Translations under genes and position numbers: made by a program | Source of the DNA: Ariolimax columbianus | Taxonomy: Eukaryota; Mollusca; Gastropoda; Stylommatophora; Arionidae | Direction of reading: 5' to 3' | DNA length: 64,000 nucleotides | NCBI GenBank assembly: GCA_036924085.1 | Contig: JAVGWX010000013.1 | Coordinates: 41,571,893-41,635,892 of the forward strand | In this document: positions 22,101 through 33,441 of the stretch, piece by piece | Position numbering within the stretch: position 1 is the first letter of the stretch | Layout of the letters: every line of letters starts with the position of its first letter | Notes under the pieces: model-generated | Seen by the model: only the letters and a program-made list of their open reading frames with translations | Databases searched by the model: none | What the model was told of the DNA's origin: nothing

Positions 22101-23404
22101 TGAGACCAGTTCTCGAGTATGGCATTGCGGCATGGACAACAGCAGCAAAGGCGAACTACGATAAAATTAGCAAACTCCAAAACCAAGCCATGAGAGTTAT
22201 AACAGGGGGCATGAAGTCAACGCCAATTGGAGAACTTGAAAAGATTACAAAACTGCAATCCATAACCGACAGAAGAGACTGCAGAGCCCAGCTGCAAGCA
22301 GAGAAACTCAGAGGACTGACTGACCATCCAATGTACCAGAGACTAAACAATCTCGGAAATGGGAAACTAAAGCGGAGAAACTTTGCAGAAATAGCCAAAG
22401 CAAAAGATGCACGAAGACCCAATGAACGCACTAACACCAAAGCCCATCGCTACTGTATTGAAACCTACCTGGAGGCAGCATATATCTCCAGAGGTGGTAG
22501 AAAATATACCAGGTATTGTAAACAAAAACTGCCAGACTGAAAAAAAAGAAGAGATACTACCCTGAGTTTCATAACGAAAAACTACACAAGCATGGACTGG
22601 ACCCATGCATACACCGACGGTTCTGTAACAAACACAACACAGACCGGAGGGGCAGGAGCATTTCTGAACCTACCAAATGGCAGAACAATAACACTGTCAC
22701 TCGCTACTGGAAAACACACAAGCAATTTCAGAGCGGAGGCAGAGGCACTGAGGGCGGCAGTGGAAGAAATGGTGACAAGTAAAAGGAATGAAAGCCATAT
22801 AGTCCTGCTTACAGATGCCTTGGCCGTAGTCACAGCACTAAAAAGCCAGAAAAATACTGAACTTAATGATTTAAGAGCAGTACTCTGTCAACTATGCCAG
22901 CAGTCCGCACCAAAAAGGGTAGCGGTGCAGTGGGTTCCATCCCACTGCAACATCCAAGGCAATGAGGAGGCAGACAGACTGGCAAAAGAAGGTGCAAAAC
23001 TACCACAACCAGATACTAGTATGACATACGAAGAGTCAAAACGGCTTATTAGAGCTAGATACATGACCAAATGGGAAACCAAACATACTGGATACACAAA
23101 AAACGATGCCTATTACCAGTTGAACAGAAGAGAGCAGGTCGTGGTCTTCAGACTTCGCACTGGCCACAATAGACTGAGGTACCACCTATTCAACAAATTG
23201 AAGACAGGTGGCACCGACGAATGCCCGTGTGGTACCGGGAAAATGACCCCTGAGCATTTGCTGCAAAACTGCCCGACATACGAGGATCAGAGAGAGCAGA
23301 TGTGGCCATCACCAGTGGCAACACTAGACAAGCTCTGTGGCAGTGTCGACAGCCTCAGGATGACCGCTGCTTTTTTTTAGAAAAAATAATGGTTACGAAG
23401 AAGA
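19147..23404 (+). mobile_element. LINE-G, full-length but degenerate copy
   Basis: It starts at the same nucleotide as the intact copy at 33,442 (both (C)(C/T)AGGTGGCGGGGAATG), runs through a 5' region with the core GTTGAAATCGGATGCACTGG at 19,504, and ends near 23,404 with GAAGAAG after a small deletion of the final coding bases. I could not find a target duplication. It lies about 160 bp after the end of the rDNA orphon. Two copies sharing one 5' end make that end the genuine start of the element. Confidence 0.9.
19515..23380 (+). pseudogene. LINE-G polyprotein pseudogene (endonuclease-RT-RNase H)
   Basis: From ATG at 19,515 the frame runs about 80 residues (PGLTPRRGPPLTTGG) into the endonuclease ILQWNAEGV, CIQETHL, FNLYGPP, VVGDFNSHSERWG. 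Then come stops at 20,088, 20,823, near 21,218, near 21,270 and 21,626, an 18-nt deletion near 20,232 relative to the intact copy, and frameshifts near 20,870 and 22,400-22,540. RT (FADDLAMWT) and RNase H (THAYTDGS, TDALAVV, SHCNIQGNEEADRLA) are still readable. The copy is useful because it keeps the likely ancestral start codon in frame with the endonuclease, unlike the copy at 33,442. Confidence 0.92.
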
Positions 23405-24200
23405 ATGCCCGACCCTTGCCAGTGATAGGAAAGAGTTTCTTCCTCCGAGGCCAGACAAATGGAACCCTTTTGTACGGAACTAAACAACAGCTCATACATA
23501 CTTGAAGATGCCATTATACGGCATTGGGCCAAAGAGCAGGAGCTCATAAGTCGCTGGATCAATAACCAACCAACCAACCAACCATCAGCTTATAGTAATC
23601 CCAATTAGAAATATATGAACGTAATAAAGTAGTTCTACTTTCGAGGTATTTTCAAGCATAGTAATTAGCCGAATGTGTCCGTTCCGCAGAAATTTCCGGC
23701 GAGTCCGCGAAAAAGTTCTTACGACTTAACCCCTTAACTGTGGCGTTATGCTTGAGAGGAACTATATTCTATTAAATTGTTGGTTGTATATTCCACTAAC
23801 GATTTTGCATGAAAAGACGTTTACAGCTCGTCCAGAATTTAAAACTAAACAAAGAAACCAAATGGATGTCAATTCCAGCGCTTTGTCGACAGCAACGCTG
23901 CAGCTATGGTTATCAAATATTCTAGCAAAGAAGTAGTAACATATTTCACACTATCTTTATTTTAATGGAATATTGAAATGAACATACTTTGGCCACATCA
24001 AAGGAAAGTAAAGAACGGCACCACATTGATCTCATTAGATGTGTCTAAGGAAGGTTTGACACGTGTCTGTCTACCCCGTTCTATAGAAAAAAGAAAGGTA
24101 GACATCGCCACCAAATGATAAAAGATGAGTGATTAAGTTTATTCATATCTAAGTATATATATGTAACGGAATATTATGTTTTCACTATACACAATGAATG
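23405..24200. other. Non-coding; possible diverged array unit and short coding-like remnant
   Basis: 23,405-23,580 can be read as PTLASDRKEFLPPRPDKWNP and, after a frame change, EDAIIRHWAKEQELISRWIN, with no family I recognise. It ends in a (CAAC)n microsatellite (about 23,560-23,583). About 23,630-23,690 (CTACTTTCGAGGTATTTTCA) resembles the TTACTTTCGAGGTATTTGAA segment of the tRNA-Phe array unit, so it may be an old array fragment. Confidence 0.4.
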
Positions 24201-24390
24201 ATTAAATCGTGGATATGGCAAACATCACAGACGTTTTATTGCCAGAAAAAGAGCTATATAGATGTACAATTTCATTGAACACAGTAAGAATACAAATTCG
24301 AGGCCAGTGGATATTTACAATAAAACCCAATTTGAATTAATTTTAATTAATGGACGGAATAAAAAAAAATCTTGACCAGCCGCCGGATTT

Positions 24391-24463
24391 TGCCGAAACC
24401 CGGGATTGAACCAGGGACCTTTAGATCTTCAGTCTAACGCTCTCCCAACTGAGCTATTTCGGC
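24391..24463 (-). tRNA. tRNA-Phe(GAA), array unit 1
   Basis: 73 nt, GCCGAAA acceptor strand, D-arm GCTC/GAGC, anticodon loop CTGAAGA with GAA anticodon, 5-nt variable loop, T-arm CCTGG/TTCAATC/CCGGG, TTTCGGC and discriminator A; no intron. A-box and B-box (GGTTCAATCC) are intact. A nine-T pol III terminator on the minus strand lies at 24,369-24,361, 22 nt after the 3' end. CCA is not encoded, as is normal in eukaryotes. Unlike other units one extra A lies in the trailer. Confidence 0.95.
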
Positions 24464-24540
24464 CGCCGAATTGTAGCGCTAAAGATACAATCAACATTCT
24501 AGTTTGGACATTTAACCGTTTTGGATAGTTTTTGGTCAAT

Positions 24541-24583
24541 CTCACTTACTCGCCCAGCTGCACTATTTCCGCAGCCGGTTACC
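24541..24583 (-). pseudogene. Degenerate tRNA-Phe 5' half in each array unit
   Basis: On the minus strand CGGCTGCGGAAATAGTGCAG followed by CTGGGCGAG aligns with the tRNA-Phe start (CGGCGGCCGAAATAGCTCAG, TTGGGAGAG). It sits about 80 bp upstream of the real gene in its own sense and is repeated in every unit (for example 26,635 and 28,729). The locus at 11,721 has a similar relic at about 11,878-11,908 at the same spacing. Interpreted as the remains of an older tandem tRNA-Phe pair. Confidence 0.5.
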
Positions 24584-24819
24584 GCATGTGTCCAAATAAA
24601 CAATACATGGCGAATCTCCAGTATCCTTTATGCAAGCTGGATATTTTGTAACAAACTTTTATGACTAAAGGAATTTGGAAACTGTTAAATATAAAGGTTT
24701 TACTTTCGAGGTATTTGAACGCAGAATAATTACACGAAGGGTGTCATTTTGGCTGTTCCAATTTGAAAATATTTGCCAATAATACAAATGATTTAATTAC
24801 AATTTAAATGGTATAAATG

Positions 24820-25192
24820 GGATCGAGATGCTGAGCAGCGAATGAGCTGCAGCGGTCAGCGACCCATAGCTGACTGCTAGCGTCAGTGTCAGCGACCCTT
24901 TGTCACTGCTAGTGTCAGGGCCAGCGAACCAGAGCTGCCAAAACTCTTCCATATATCCACGCTGTGATCCTTGAGAACAGGCTGCAACAGAGCAGGCTGG
25001 CTAAGGAATAGGGACAATACTCAAAAAATGTTTGCTGAAGTCGGATTTGTTGGACCGAAAGGTGCAAATATCGCAGTCAAGCTGTAAACTACGGCACAAC
25101 GCATACCGTTCTCTGGACTACATTCTGCTACTTAAGCCCTTGGGCTTGTCATGGCTTGGTAGCGGGAGAGTGAGAACGAACGAAGCCAAGCC
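24820..25192 (+). mobile_element. SINE1 in array unit 1
   Basis: 373-bp SINE1 starting GGATCGAGATGCTGAGCAGC, with an internal extra segment (GTCAGCGACCCTTTGTCACT) absent from the copy at 2,176, and ending GAACGAACGAAGCCAAGCC. The flanks AAATGGTATAAATG (24,806-24,819) and AAATGGTATAGATG (25,193-25,206) are a 14-bp target duplication; in other units both sides read AAATGGTATAGATG. The same SINE with the same duplication is in every unit, so it inserted before the array was amplified. Confidence 0.9.
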
Positions 25193-26484
25193 AAATGGTA
25201 TAGATGTTTTTGTTTTATAGTTATTTTCGTTGCCATTTTTCAATGTACCAAAACATAATGAAACGCATAGATAAGAAACAACGTTTTCTGTTTAACTTTG
25301 TTAGTAAGTTCCAGTTTCAAAATTAATTCTCATAAGTGGTTCTTATCTCTATTCTGGTCTGTAGTTATTTTATCCACGAGTACCTGTAGTTTTCTCAATG
25401 TTTACATGTAATTCCTCTCGGTATACCTGACTGTAGTTCTTCTTGCTATTCTGACATGCAGGTTTTTTGGCTCTTCCGGACTACTTTTGTTCTCATTATT
25501 CTGGTCTGTGATTATATTTTATTTCATAGTCTCATTCATAGGCGTCTCAGTCTTTGCAGACCATGCGCGTTAAACCGTGTGAGTAGCCTCTCAGGGTGCA
25601 AGCATGGGAGCTGAATATAGAGAACATGGGCTTCTAAAACTGCAGGATTTCCCCTCTCTGCCTCGCAGATGTAATCCGAAGGAATGCAAAGCATAACAAT
25701 TTGGCAACAGCTCAGCTGCAGGAGCTGCCGGAATGAGTCAAAATTTTGAAACCATCCGCCTTAGGTGCTACCACTCCAAATATTATGTCTGGGCTTATTC
25801 CTGTACCCGTACCCTCTCCCGAGGTTACCACAAGGCAGTCGAGTCGTTGCCCGCATATGCTAGTTACTCGAGACATTCGATGATACTATCATCTTCCCAA
25901 GGCTAGCCAGCACACTCTGGGACGTGTGCGTTTAAAATAAGAGTTCCTCCTCTCCTACGCGAACTGCCTGAAGAGGCCAACGAGCTTAGTCCACCCGGGT
26001 TTAGAGTCAGTTTAGCTTCTCTTAAATTGGCTGTCAACCAACGCTAATGAGCACAATCTACCCGCCAAGTTATATCGTCTGGTACTCGGTCGCTACCCAC
26101 AGCAGACTCTGCAAGAAACAGGGGGCCTCGTGAAGATGATGCTGGGGGCACAATAATGTAGGAGAAGCTATTGGTATGGAAATTCCTCAACGGCAAGTCA
26201 AACAGTGAATCCAGCGGCGATCTCTACACCTGGAAAGGAGAGGCTATATCAGACGATTGTTATGTATTCAGTGTACACCGGTGAAAAATTAAACACGAGA
26301 AACATGAAAGACGTAATATTGACACAAAAAGAGATATAGATAAATACTTAGTGAAAAACTATGAACAATTCCATTTTACACCCTTAGAATACAAGTTCGA
26401 GGCCAGTGGATATTTAAAATAAAACCCAATTTGAATTAATTAAATGGATGGAATTTTAAAAAAATAATAACCAGCCGCCGGATT

Positions 26485-26557
26485 TGCCGAAACCCGGGAT
26501 TGAACCAGGGACCTTTAGATCTTCAGTCTAACGCTCTCCCAACTGAGCTATTTCGGC
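26485..26557 (-). tRNA. tRNA-Phe(GAA), array unit 2
   Basis: Identical to the unit 1 gene over all 73 nt. The trailer AAATCCGGCGGCTGGTTATT runs into a seven-T terminator at 26,464-26,458 on the minus strand. Confidence 0.95.
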
Positions 26558-26913
26558 CGCCGAAATTTAGCGTTAAAGATACAAACAATATTCTAGTTTG
26601 GACATTTAACCGTTTTGGATAGTTTTTGGTCAATCTCACTTACTCGCCCAGCTGCACTATTTCCGCAGCCGGTTACCGCATGTGTCCAAATAAACAATAC
26701 ATGGCGAATCTCCAGTATCCTTTATGCAAGCTGGATATTTTGTAACAAACTTTTATGACTAAAGGAATTTGGAAACTGTTAAATGTAAAGGTTTTACTTT
26801 CGAGGTATTTGAACGCAGAATAATTACACGAAGGTTGTCATTTTGGCTGTTCCAATTTGAAAATATTTGCCAATAATACAAATGATTTAATTACAATTTA
26901 AATGGTATAGATG

Positions 26914-27286
26914 GGATCGAGATGCTGAGCAGCGAATGAGCTGCAGCGGTCAGCGACCCATAGCTGACTGCTAGCGTCAGTGTCAGCGACCCTTTGTCAC
27001 TGCTAGTGTCAGGGCCAGCGAACCAGAGCTGCCAAAACTCTTCCACATATCCACGCTGTGATCCTTGAGAACAGGCTGCAACAGAGCAGGCTGGCTAAGG
27101 AATAGGGACAATACTCAAAAAATGTTTGCTGAAGTCGGATTTGTTGGACCGAAAGGTGCAAATATCGCAGTCAAGCTGTAAACTACGGCACAACGCATAC
27201 CGTTCTCTGGACTACATTCTGCTACTTAAGCCCTTGAGCTTGTCATGGCTTGGTAGCGGGAGAGTGAGAACGAACGAAGCCAAGCC
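26914..27286 (+). mobile_element. SINE1 in array unit 2
   Basis: Same insertion as in unit 1, amplified with the array; perfect AAATGGTATAGATG on both sides. Confidence 0.9.
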
Positions 27287-28578
27287 AAATGGTATAGATG
27301 TTTTTGTTTTATAGTTATTTTCGTTGCCATTTTTCAATGTACCAAAACATAATGAAACGCATAGATAAGAAACAACGGTTTCTGTTTAACTTTGTTAGTA
27401 AGTTCCAGTTTCAAAATTAATTTTCATAAGTGGTTCTTATCTCTATTCTGGTCTGTAGTTATTTTATCCACGAGTACCTGTAGTTTTCTCAATGTTTACA
27501 TGTAATTCCTCTCGGTATACCTGACTGTAGTTCTTCTTGCTATTCTGACATGCAGTTATTTTTGCTCTTCCGGACTACTTTTGTTCTCATTATTCTGGTC
27601 TGTGATTATATTTTATTTCATAGTCTCATTCATAGGCGTCTCAGTCTTTGCAGACCATGCGCGTTAAACCGTGTGAGTAGCCTCTCAGGGTGCAAGCATG
27701 GGAGCTGAATATAGAGAACATGGGCTTCTAAAACTGCAGGATTTCCCCTCTCTGCCTCGCAGATGTAATCCGAAGGAATGCAAAGCATAACAATTTGGCA
27801 ACAGCTCAGCTGCAGGAGCTGCCGGAATGAGTCAAAATTTTGAAACCATCCGCCTTAGGTGCTACCACTCCAAATATTATGTCTGGGCTTATTCCTGTAC
27901 CCGTACCCTCTCCCGAGGTTACCACAAGGCAGTCGAGTCGTTGCCCGCATATGCTAGTTACTCGAGACATTCGATGATACTATCATCTTCCCAAGGCTAG
28001 CCAGCACACTCTGGGACGTGTGCGTTTAAAATAAGAGTTCCTCCTCTCCTACGCGAACTGCCTGAAGAGGCCAACGAGCTTAGTCCACCCGGGTTTAGAG
28101 TCAGTTTAGCTTCTCTTAAATTGGCTGTCAACCAACGCTAATGAGCACAATCTACCCGCCCAGTTATATCGTCTGGTACTCGGTCGCTACCCACAGCAGA
28201 CTCTGCAAGAAACAGGGGGCCTCGTGAAGATGATGCTGGGGGCACAATAATGTAGGAGAAGCTATTGGTATGGAAATTCCTCAACGGCAAGTCAAACAGT
28301 GAATCCAGCGGCGATCTCTACACCTGGAAAGGAGAGGCTATATCAGACGATTGTTATGTATTCAGTGTACACCGGTGAAAAATTAAACACGAGAAACATG
28401 AAAGACGTAATATTGACACAAAAAGAGATATAGATAAATACTTAGTGAAAAACTATGAACAATTCCATTTTACACCCTTAGAATACAAGTTCGAGGCCAG
28501 TGGATATTTAAAATAAAACCCAATTTGAATTAATTAAATGGATGGAATTTTAAAAAAATAATGACCAGCCGCCGGATT

Positions 28579-28651
28579 TGCCGAAACCCGGGATTGAACC
28601 AGGGACCTTTAGATCTTCAGTCTAACGCTCTCCCAACTGAGCTATTTCGGC
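28579..28651 (-). tRNA. tRNA-Phe(GAA), array unit 3
   Basis: Identical 73-nt gene. Trailer CCGGCGGCTGGTCATT followed by a T-run on the minus strand. Confidence 0.95.
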
Positions 28652-29007
28652 CGCCGAAATTTAGCGCTAAAGATACAAACAATATTCTAGTTTGGACATT
28701 TAACCGTTTTGGATAGTTTTTGGTCAATCTCACTTACTCGCCCAGCTGCACTATTTCCGCAGCCGGTTACCGCATGTGTCCAAATAAACAATACATGGCG
28801 AATCTCCAGTATCCTTTATGCAAGCTGGATATTTTGTAACAAACTTTTATGACTAAAGGAATTTGGAAACTGTTAAATGTAAAGGTTTTACTTTCGAGGT
28901 ATTTGAACGCAGAATAATTACACGAAGGTTGTCATTTTGGCTGTTCCAATTTGAAAATATTTGCCAATAATACAAATGATTTAATTACAATTTAAATGGT
29001 ATAAATG

Positions 29008-29380
29008 GGATCGAGATGCTGAGCAGCGAATGAGCTGCAGCGGTCAGCGACCCATAGCTGACTGCTAGCGTCAGTGTCAGCGACCCTTTGTCACTGCTAG
29101 TGTCAGGGCCAGCGAACCAGAGCTGCCAAAACTCTTCCATATATCCACGCTGTGATCCTTGAGAACAGGCTGCAACAGAGCAGGCTGGCTAAGGAATAGG
29201 GACAATACTCAAAAAATGTTTGCTGAAGTCGGATTTGTTGGACCGAAAGGTGCAAATATCGCAGTCAAGCTGTAAACTACGGCACAACGCATACCGTTCT
29301 CTGGACTACATTCTGCTACTTAAGCCCTTGAGCTTGTCATGGCTTGGTAGCGCGAGAGTGAGAACGAACGAAGCCAAGCC
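29008..29380 (+). mobile_element. SINE1 in array unit 3
   Basis: Same insertion. Units 3 and 4 share private variants (AGCGCGAGAG in the SINE, GAAATAGGGGG in the conserved segment), so they are each other's closest relatives. Confidence 0.9.
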
Positions 29381-30672
29381 AAATGGTATAGATGTTTTTG
29401 TTTTATAGTTATTTTCGTTGCCATTTTTCAATGTACCAAAACATAATGAAACGCATAGATAAGAAACAACGGTTTCTGTTTAACTTTGTTAGTAAGTTCC
29501 AGTTTCAAAATTAATTCTCATAAGTGGTTCTTATCTCTATTCTGGTCTGTAGTTATTTTATCCACGAGTACCTGTAGTTTTCTCAATGTTTACATGTAAT
29601 TCCTCTCGGTATACCTGACTGTAGTTCTTCTTGCTATTCTGACATGCAGGTTTTTTGGCTCTTCCGGACTACTTTTGTTCTCATTATTCTGGTCTGTGAT
29701 TATATTTTATTTCATAGTCTCATTCATAGGCGTCTCAGTCTTTGCAGACCATGCGCGTTAAACCGTGTGAGTAGCCTCTCAGGGTGCAAGCATGGGAGCT
29801 GAATATAGAGAACATGGGCTTCTAAAACTGCAGGATTTCCCCTCTCTGCCTCGCAGATGTAATCCGAAGGAATGCAAAGCATAACAATTTGGCAACAGCT
29901 CAGCTGCAGGAGCTGCCGGAATGAGTCAAAATTTTGAAACCATCCGCCTTAGGTGCTACCACTCCAAATATTATGTCTGGGCTTATTCCTGTACCCGTAC
30001 CCTCTCCCGAGGTTACCACAAGGCAGTCGAGTCGTTGCCCGCATATGCTAGTTACTCGAGACATTCGATGATACTATCATCTTCCCAAGGCTAGCCAGCA
30101 CACTCTGGGACGTGTGCGTTTAAAATAAGAGTTCCTCCTCTCCTACGCGAACTGCCTGAAGAGGCCAACGAGCTTAGTCCACCCGGGTTTAGAGTCAGTT
30201 TAGCTTCTCTTAAATTGGCTGTCAACCAACGCTAATGAGCACAATCTACCCGCCAAGTTATATCGTCTGGTACTCGGTCGCTACCCACAGCAGACTCTGC
30301 AAGAAATAGGGGGCCTCGTGAAGATGATGCTGGGGGCACAATAATGTAGGAGAAGCTATTGGTATGGAAATTCCTCAACGGCAAGTCAAACAGTGAATCC
30401 AGCGGCGATCTCTACACCTGGAAAGGAGAGGCTATATCAGACGATTGTTATGTATTCAGTGTACACCGGTGAAAAATTAAACACGAGAAACATGAAAGAC
30501 GTAATATTGACACAAAAAGAGATATAGATAAATACTTAGTGAAAAACTATGAACAATTCCATTTTACACCCTTAGAATACAAGTTCGAGGCCAGTGGATA
30601 TTTAAAATAAAACCCAATTTGAATTAATTAAATGGATGGAATTTAAAAAAAATAATAAAAAGCCGCCGGATT

Positions 30673-30745
30673 TGCCGAAACCCGGGATTGAACCAGGGAC
30701 CTTTAGATCTTCAGTCTAACGCTCTCCCAACTGAGCTATTTCGGC
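30673..30745 (-). tRNA. tRNA-Phe(GAA), array unit 4
   Basis: Identical 73-nt gene. Its trailer differs (CCGGCGGCTTTTTATTA), giving an earlier five-T run that could terminate pol III sooner than in the other units. Confidence 0.95.
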
Positions 30746-31101
30746 CGCCGAAATTTAGCGCTAAAGATACAAACAATATTCTAGTTTGGACATTTAACCG
30801 TTTTGGATAGTTTTTGGTCAATCTCACTTACTCGCCCAGCTGCACTATTTCCGCAGCCGGTTACCGCATGTGTCCAAATAAACAATACATGGCGAATCTC
30901 CAGTATCCTTTATGCAAGCTGGATATTTTGTAACAAACTTTTATGACTAAAGGAATTTGGAAACTGTTAAATGTAAAGGTTTTACTTTCGAGGTATTTGA
31001 ACGCAGAATAATTACACGAAGGTTGTCATTTTGGCTGTTCCAATTTGAAAATATTTGCCAATAATACAAATGATTTAATTACAATTTAAATGGTATAGAT
31101 G

Positions 31102-31474
31102 GGATCGAGATGCTGAGCAGCGAATGAGCTGCAGCGGTCAGCGACCCATAGCTGACTGCTAGCGTCAGTGTCAGCGACCCTTTGTCACTGCTAGTGTCAG
31201 GGCCAGCGAACCAGAGCTGCCAAAACTCTTCCACATATCCACGCTGTGATCCTTGAGAACAGGCTGCAACAGAGCAGGCTGGCTAAGGAATAGGGACAAT
31301 ACTCAAAAAATGTTTGCTGAAGTCGGATTTGTTGGACCGAAAGGTGCAAATATCGCAGTCAAGCTGTAAACTACGGCACAACGCATACCGTTCTCTGGAC
31401 TACATTCTGCTACTTAAGCCCTTGAGCTTGTCATGGCTTGGTAGCGCGAGAGTGAGAACGAACGAAGCCAAGCC
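31102..31474 (+). mobile_element. SINE1 in array unit 4
   Basis: Same insertion; shares the unit 3 variants. Confidence 0.9.
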
Positions 31475-32766
31475 AAATGGTATAGATGTTTTTGTTTTAT
31501 AGTTATTTTCGTTGCCATTTTTCAATGTACCAAAACATAATGAAACGCATAGATAAGAAACAACGGTTTCTGTTTAACTTTGTTAGTAAGTTCCAGTTTC
31601 AAAATTAATTCTCATAAGTGGTTCTTATCTCTATTCTGGTCTGTAGTTATTTTATCCACGAGTACCTGTAGTTTTCTCAATGTTTACATGTAATTCCTCT
31701 CGGTATACCTGACTGTAGTTCTTCTTGCTATTCTGACATGCAGGTTTTTTGGCTCTTCCGGACTACTTTTGTTCTCATTATTCTGGTCTGTGATTATATT
31801 TTATTTCATAGTCTCATTCATAGGCGTCTCAGTCTTTGCAGACCATGCGCGTTAAACCGTGTGAGTAGCCTCTCAGGGTGCAAGCATGGGAGCTGAATAT
31901 AGAGAACATGGGCTTCTAAAACTGCAGGATTTCCCCTCTCTGCCTCGCAGATGTAATCCGAAGGAATGCAAAGCATAACAATTTGGCAACAGCTCAGCGG
32001 CAGGAGCTGCCGGAATGAGTCAAAATTTTGAAACCATCCGCCTTAGGTGCTACCACTCCAAATATTATGTCTGGGCTTATTCCTGTACCCGTACCCTCTC
32101 CCGAGGTTACCACAAGGCAGTCGAGTCGTTGCCCGCATATGCTAGTTACTCGAGACATTCGATGATACTATCATCTTCCCAAGGCTAGCCAGCACACTCT
32201 GGGACGTGTGCGTTTAAAATAAGAGTTCCTCCTCTCCTACGCGAACTGCCTGAAGAGGCCAACGAGCTTAGTCCACCCGGGTTTAGAGTCAGTTTAGCTT
32301 CTCTTAAATTGGCTGTCAACCAACGCTAATGAGCACAATCTACCCGCCAAGTTATATCGTCTGGTACTCGGTCGCTACCCACAGCAGACTCTGCAAGAAA
32401 TAGGGGGCCTCGTGAAGATGATGCTGGGGGCACAATAATGTAGGAGAAGCTATTGGTATGGAAATTCCTCAACGGCAAGTCAAACAGTGAATCCAGCGGC
32501 GATCTCTACACCTGGAAAGGAGAGGCTATATCAGACGATTGTTATGTATTCAGTGTACACCGGTGAAAAATTAAACACGAGAAACATGAAAGACGTAATA
32601 TTGACACAAAAAGAGATATAGATAAATACTTAGTGAAAAACTATGAACAATTCCATTTTACACCCTTAGAATACAAGTTCGAGGCCAGTGGATATTTAAA
32701 ATAAAACCCAATTTGAATTAATTAAATGGATGGAATTTTAAAAAAATAATAACCAGCCGCCGGATT

Positions 32767-32839
32767 TGCCGAAACCCGGGATTGAACCAGGGACCTTTAG
32801 ATCTTCAGTCTAACGCTCTCCCAACTGAGCTATTTCGGC
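32767..32839 (-). tRNA. tRNA-Phe(GAA), array unit 5
   Basis: Identical 73-nt gene, in the unit that carries the LINE-G insertion about 600 bp upstream (in tRNA sense). Confidence 0.95.
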
Positions 32840-33441
32840 CGCCGAAATTTAGCGTTAAAGATACAAACAATATTCTAGTTTGGACATTTAACCGTTTTGG
32901 ATAGTTTTTGGTCAATCTCACTTACTCGCCCAGCTGCACTATTTCCGCAGCCGGTTACCGCATGTGTCCAAATAAACAATACATGGCGAATCTCCAGTAT
33001 CCTTTATGCAAGCTGGATATTTTGTAACAAACTTTTATGACTAAAGGAATTTGGAAACTGTTAAATGTAAAGGTTTTACTTTCGAGGTATTTGAACGCAG
33101 AATAATTACACGAAGGTTGTCATTTTGGCTGTTCCAATTTGAAAATATTTGCCAATAATACAAATGATTTAATTACAATTTAAATGGTATAGATGGGATC
33201 GAGATGCTGAGCAGCGAATGAGCTGCAGCGGTCAGCGACCCATAGCTGACTGCTAGCGTCAGTGTCAGCGACCCTTTGTCACTGCTAGTGTCAGGGCCAG
33301 CGAACCAGAGCTGCCAAAACTCTTCCACATATCCACGCTGTGATCCTTGAGAACAGGCTGCAACAGAGCAGGCTGGCTAAGGAATAGGGACAATACTCAA
33401 AAAATGTTTGCTGAAGTCGGATTTGTTGGACCGAAAGGTGC

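Noticed and set aside
23405..23580. Possible host exon (EDAIIRHWAKEQELISRWIN in one frame)
   Set aside because: Needs a frame change, no clear splice sites, no recognised family; kept only as a note.
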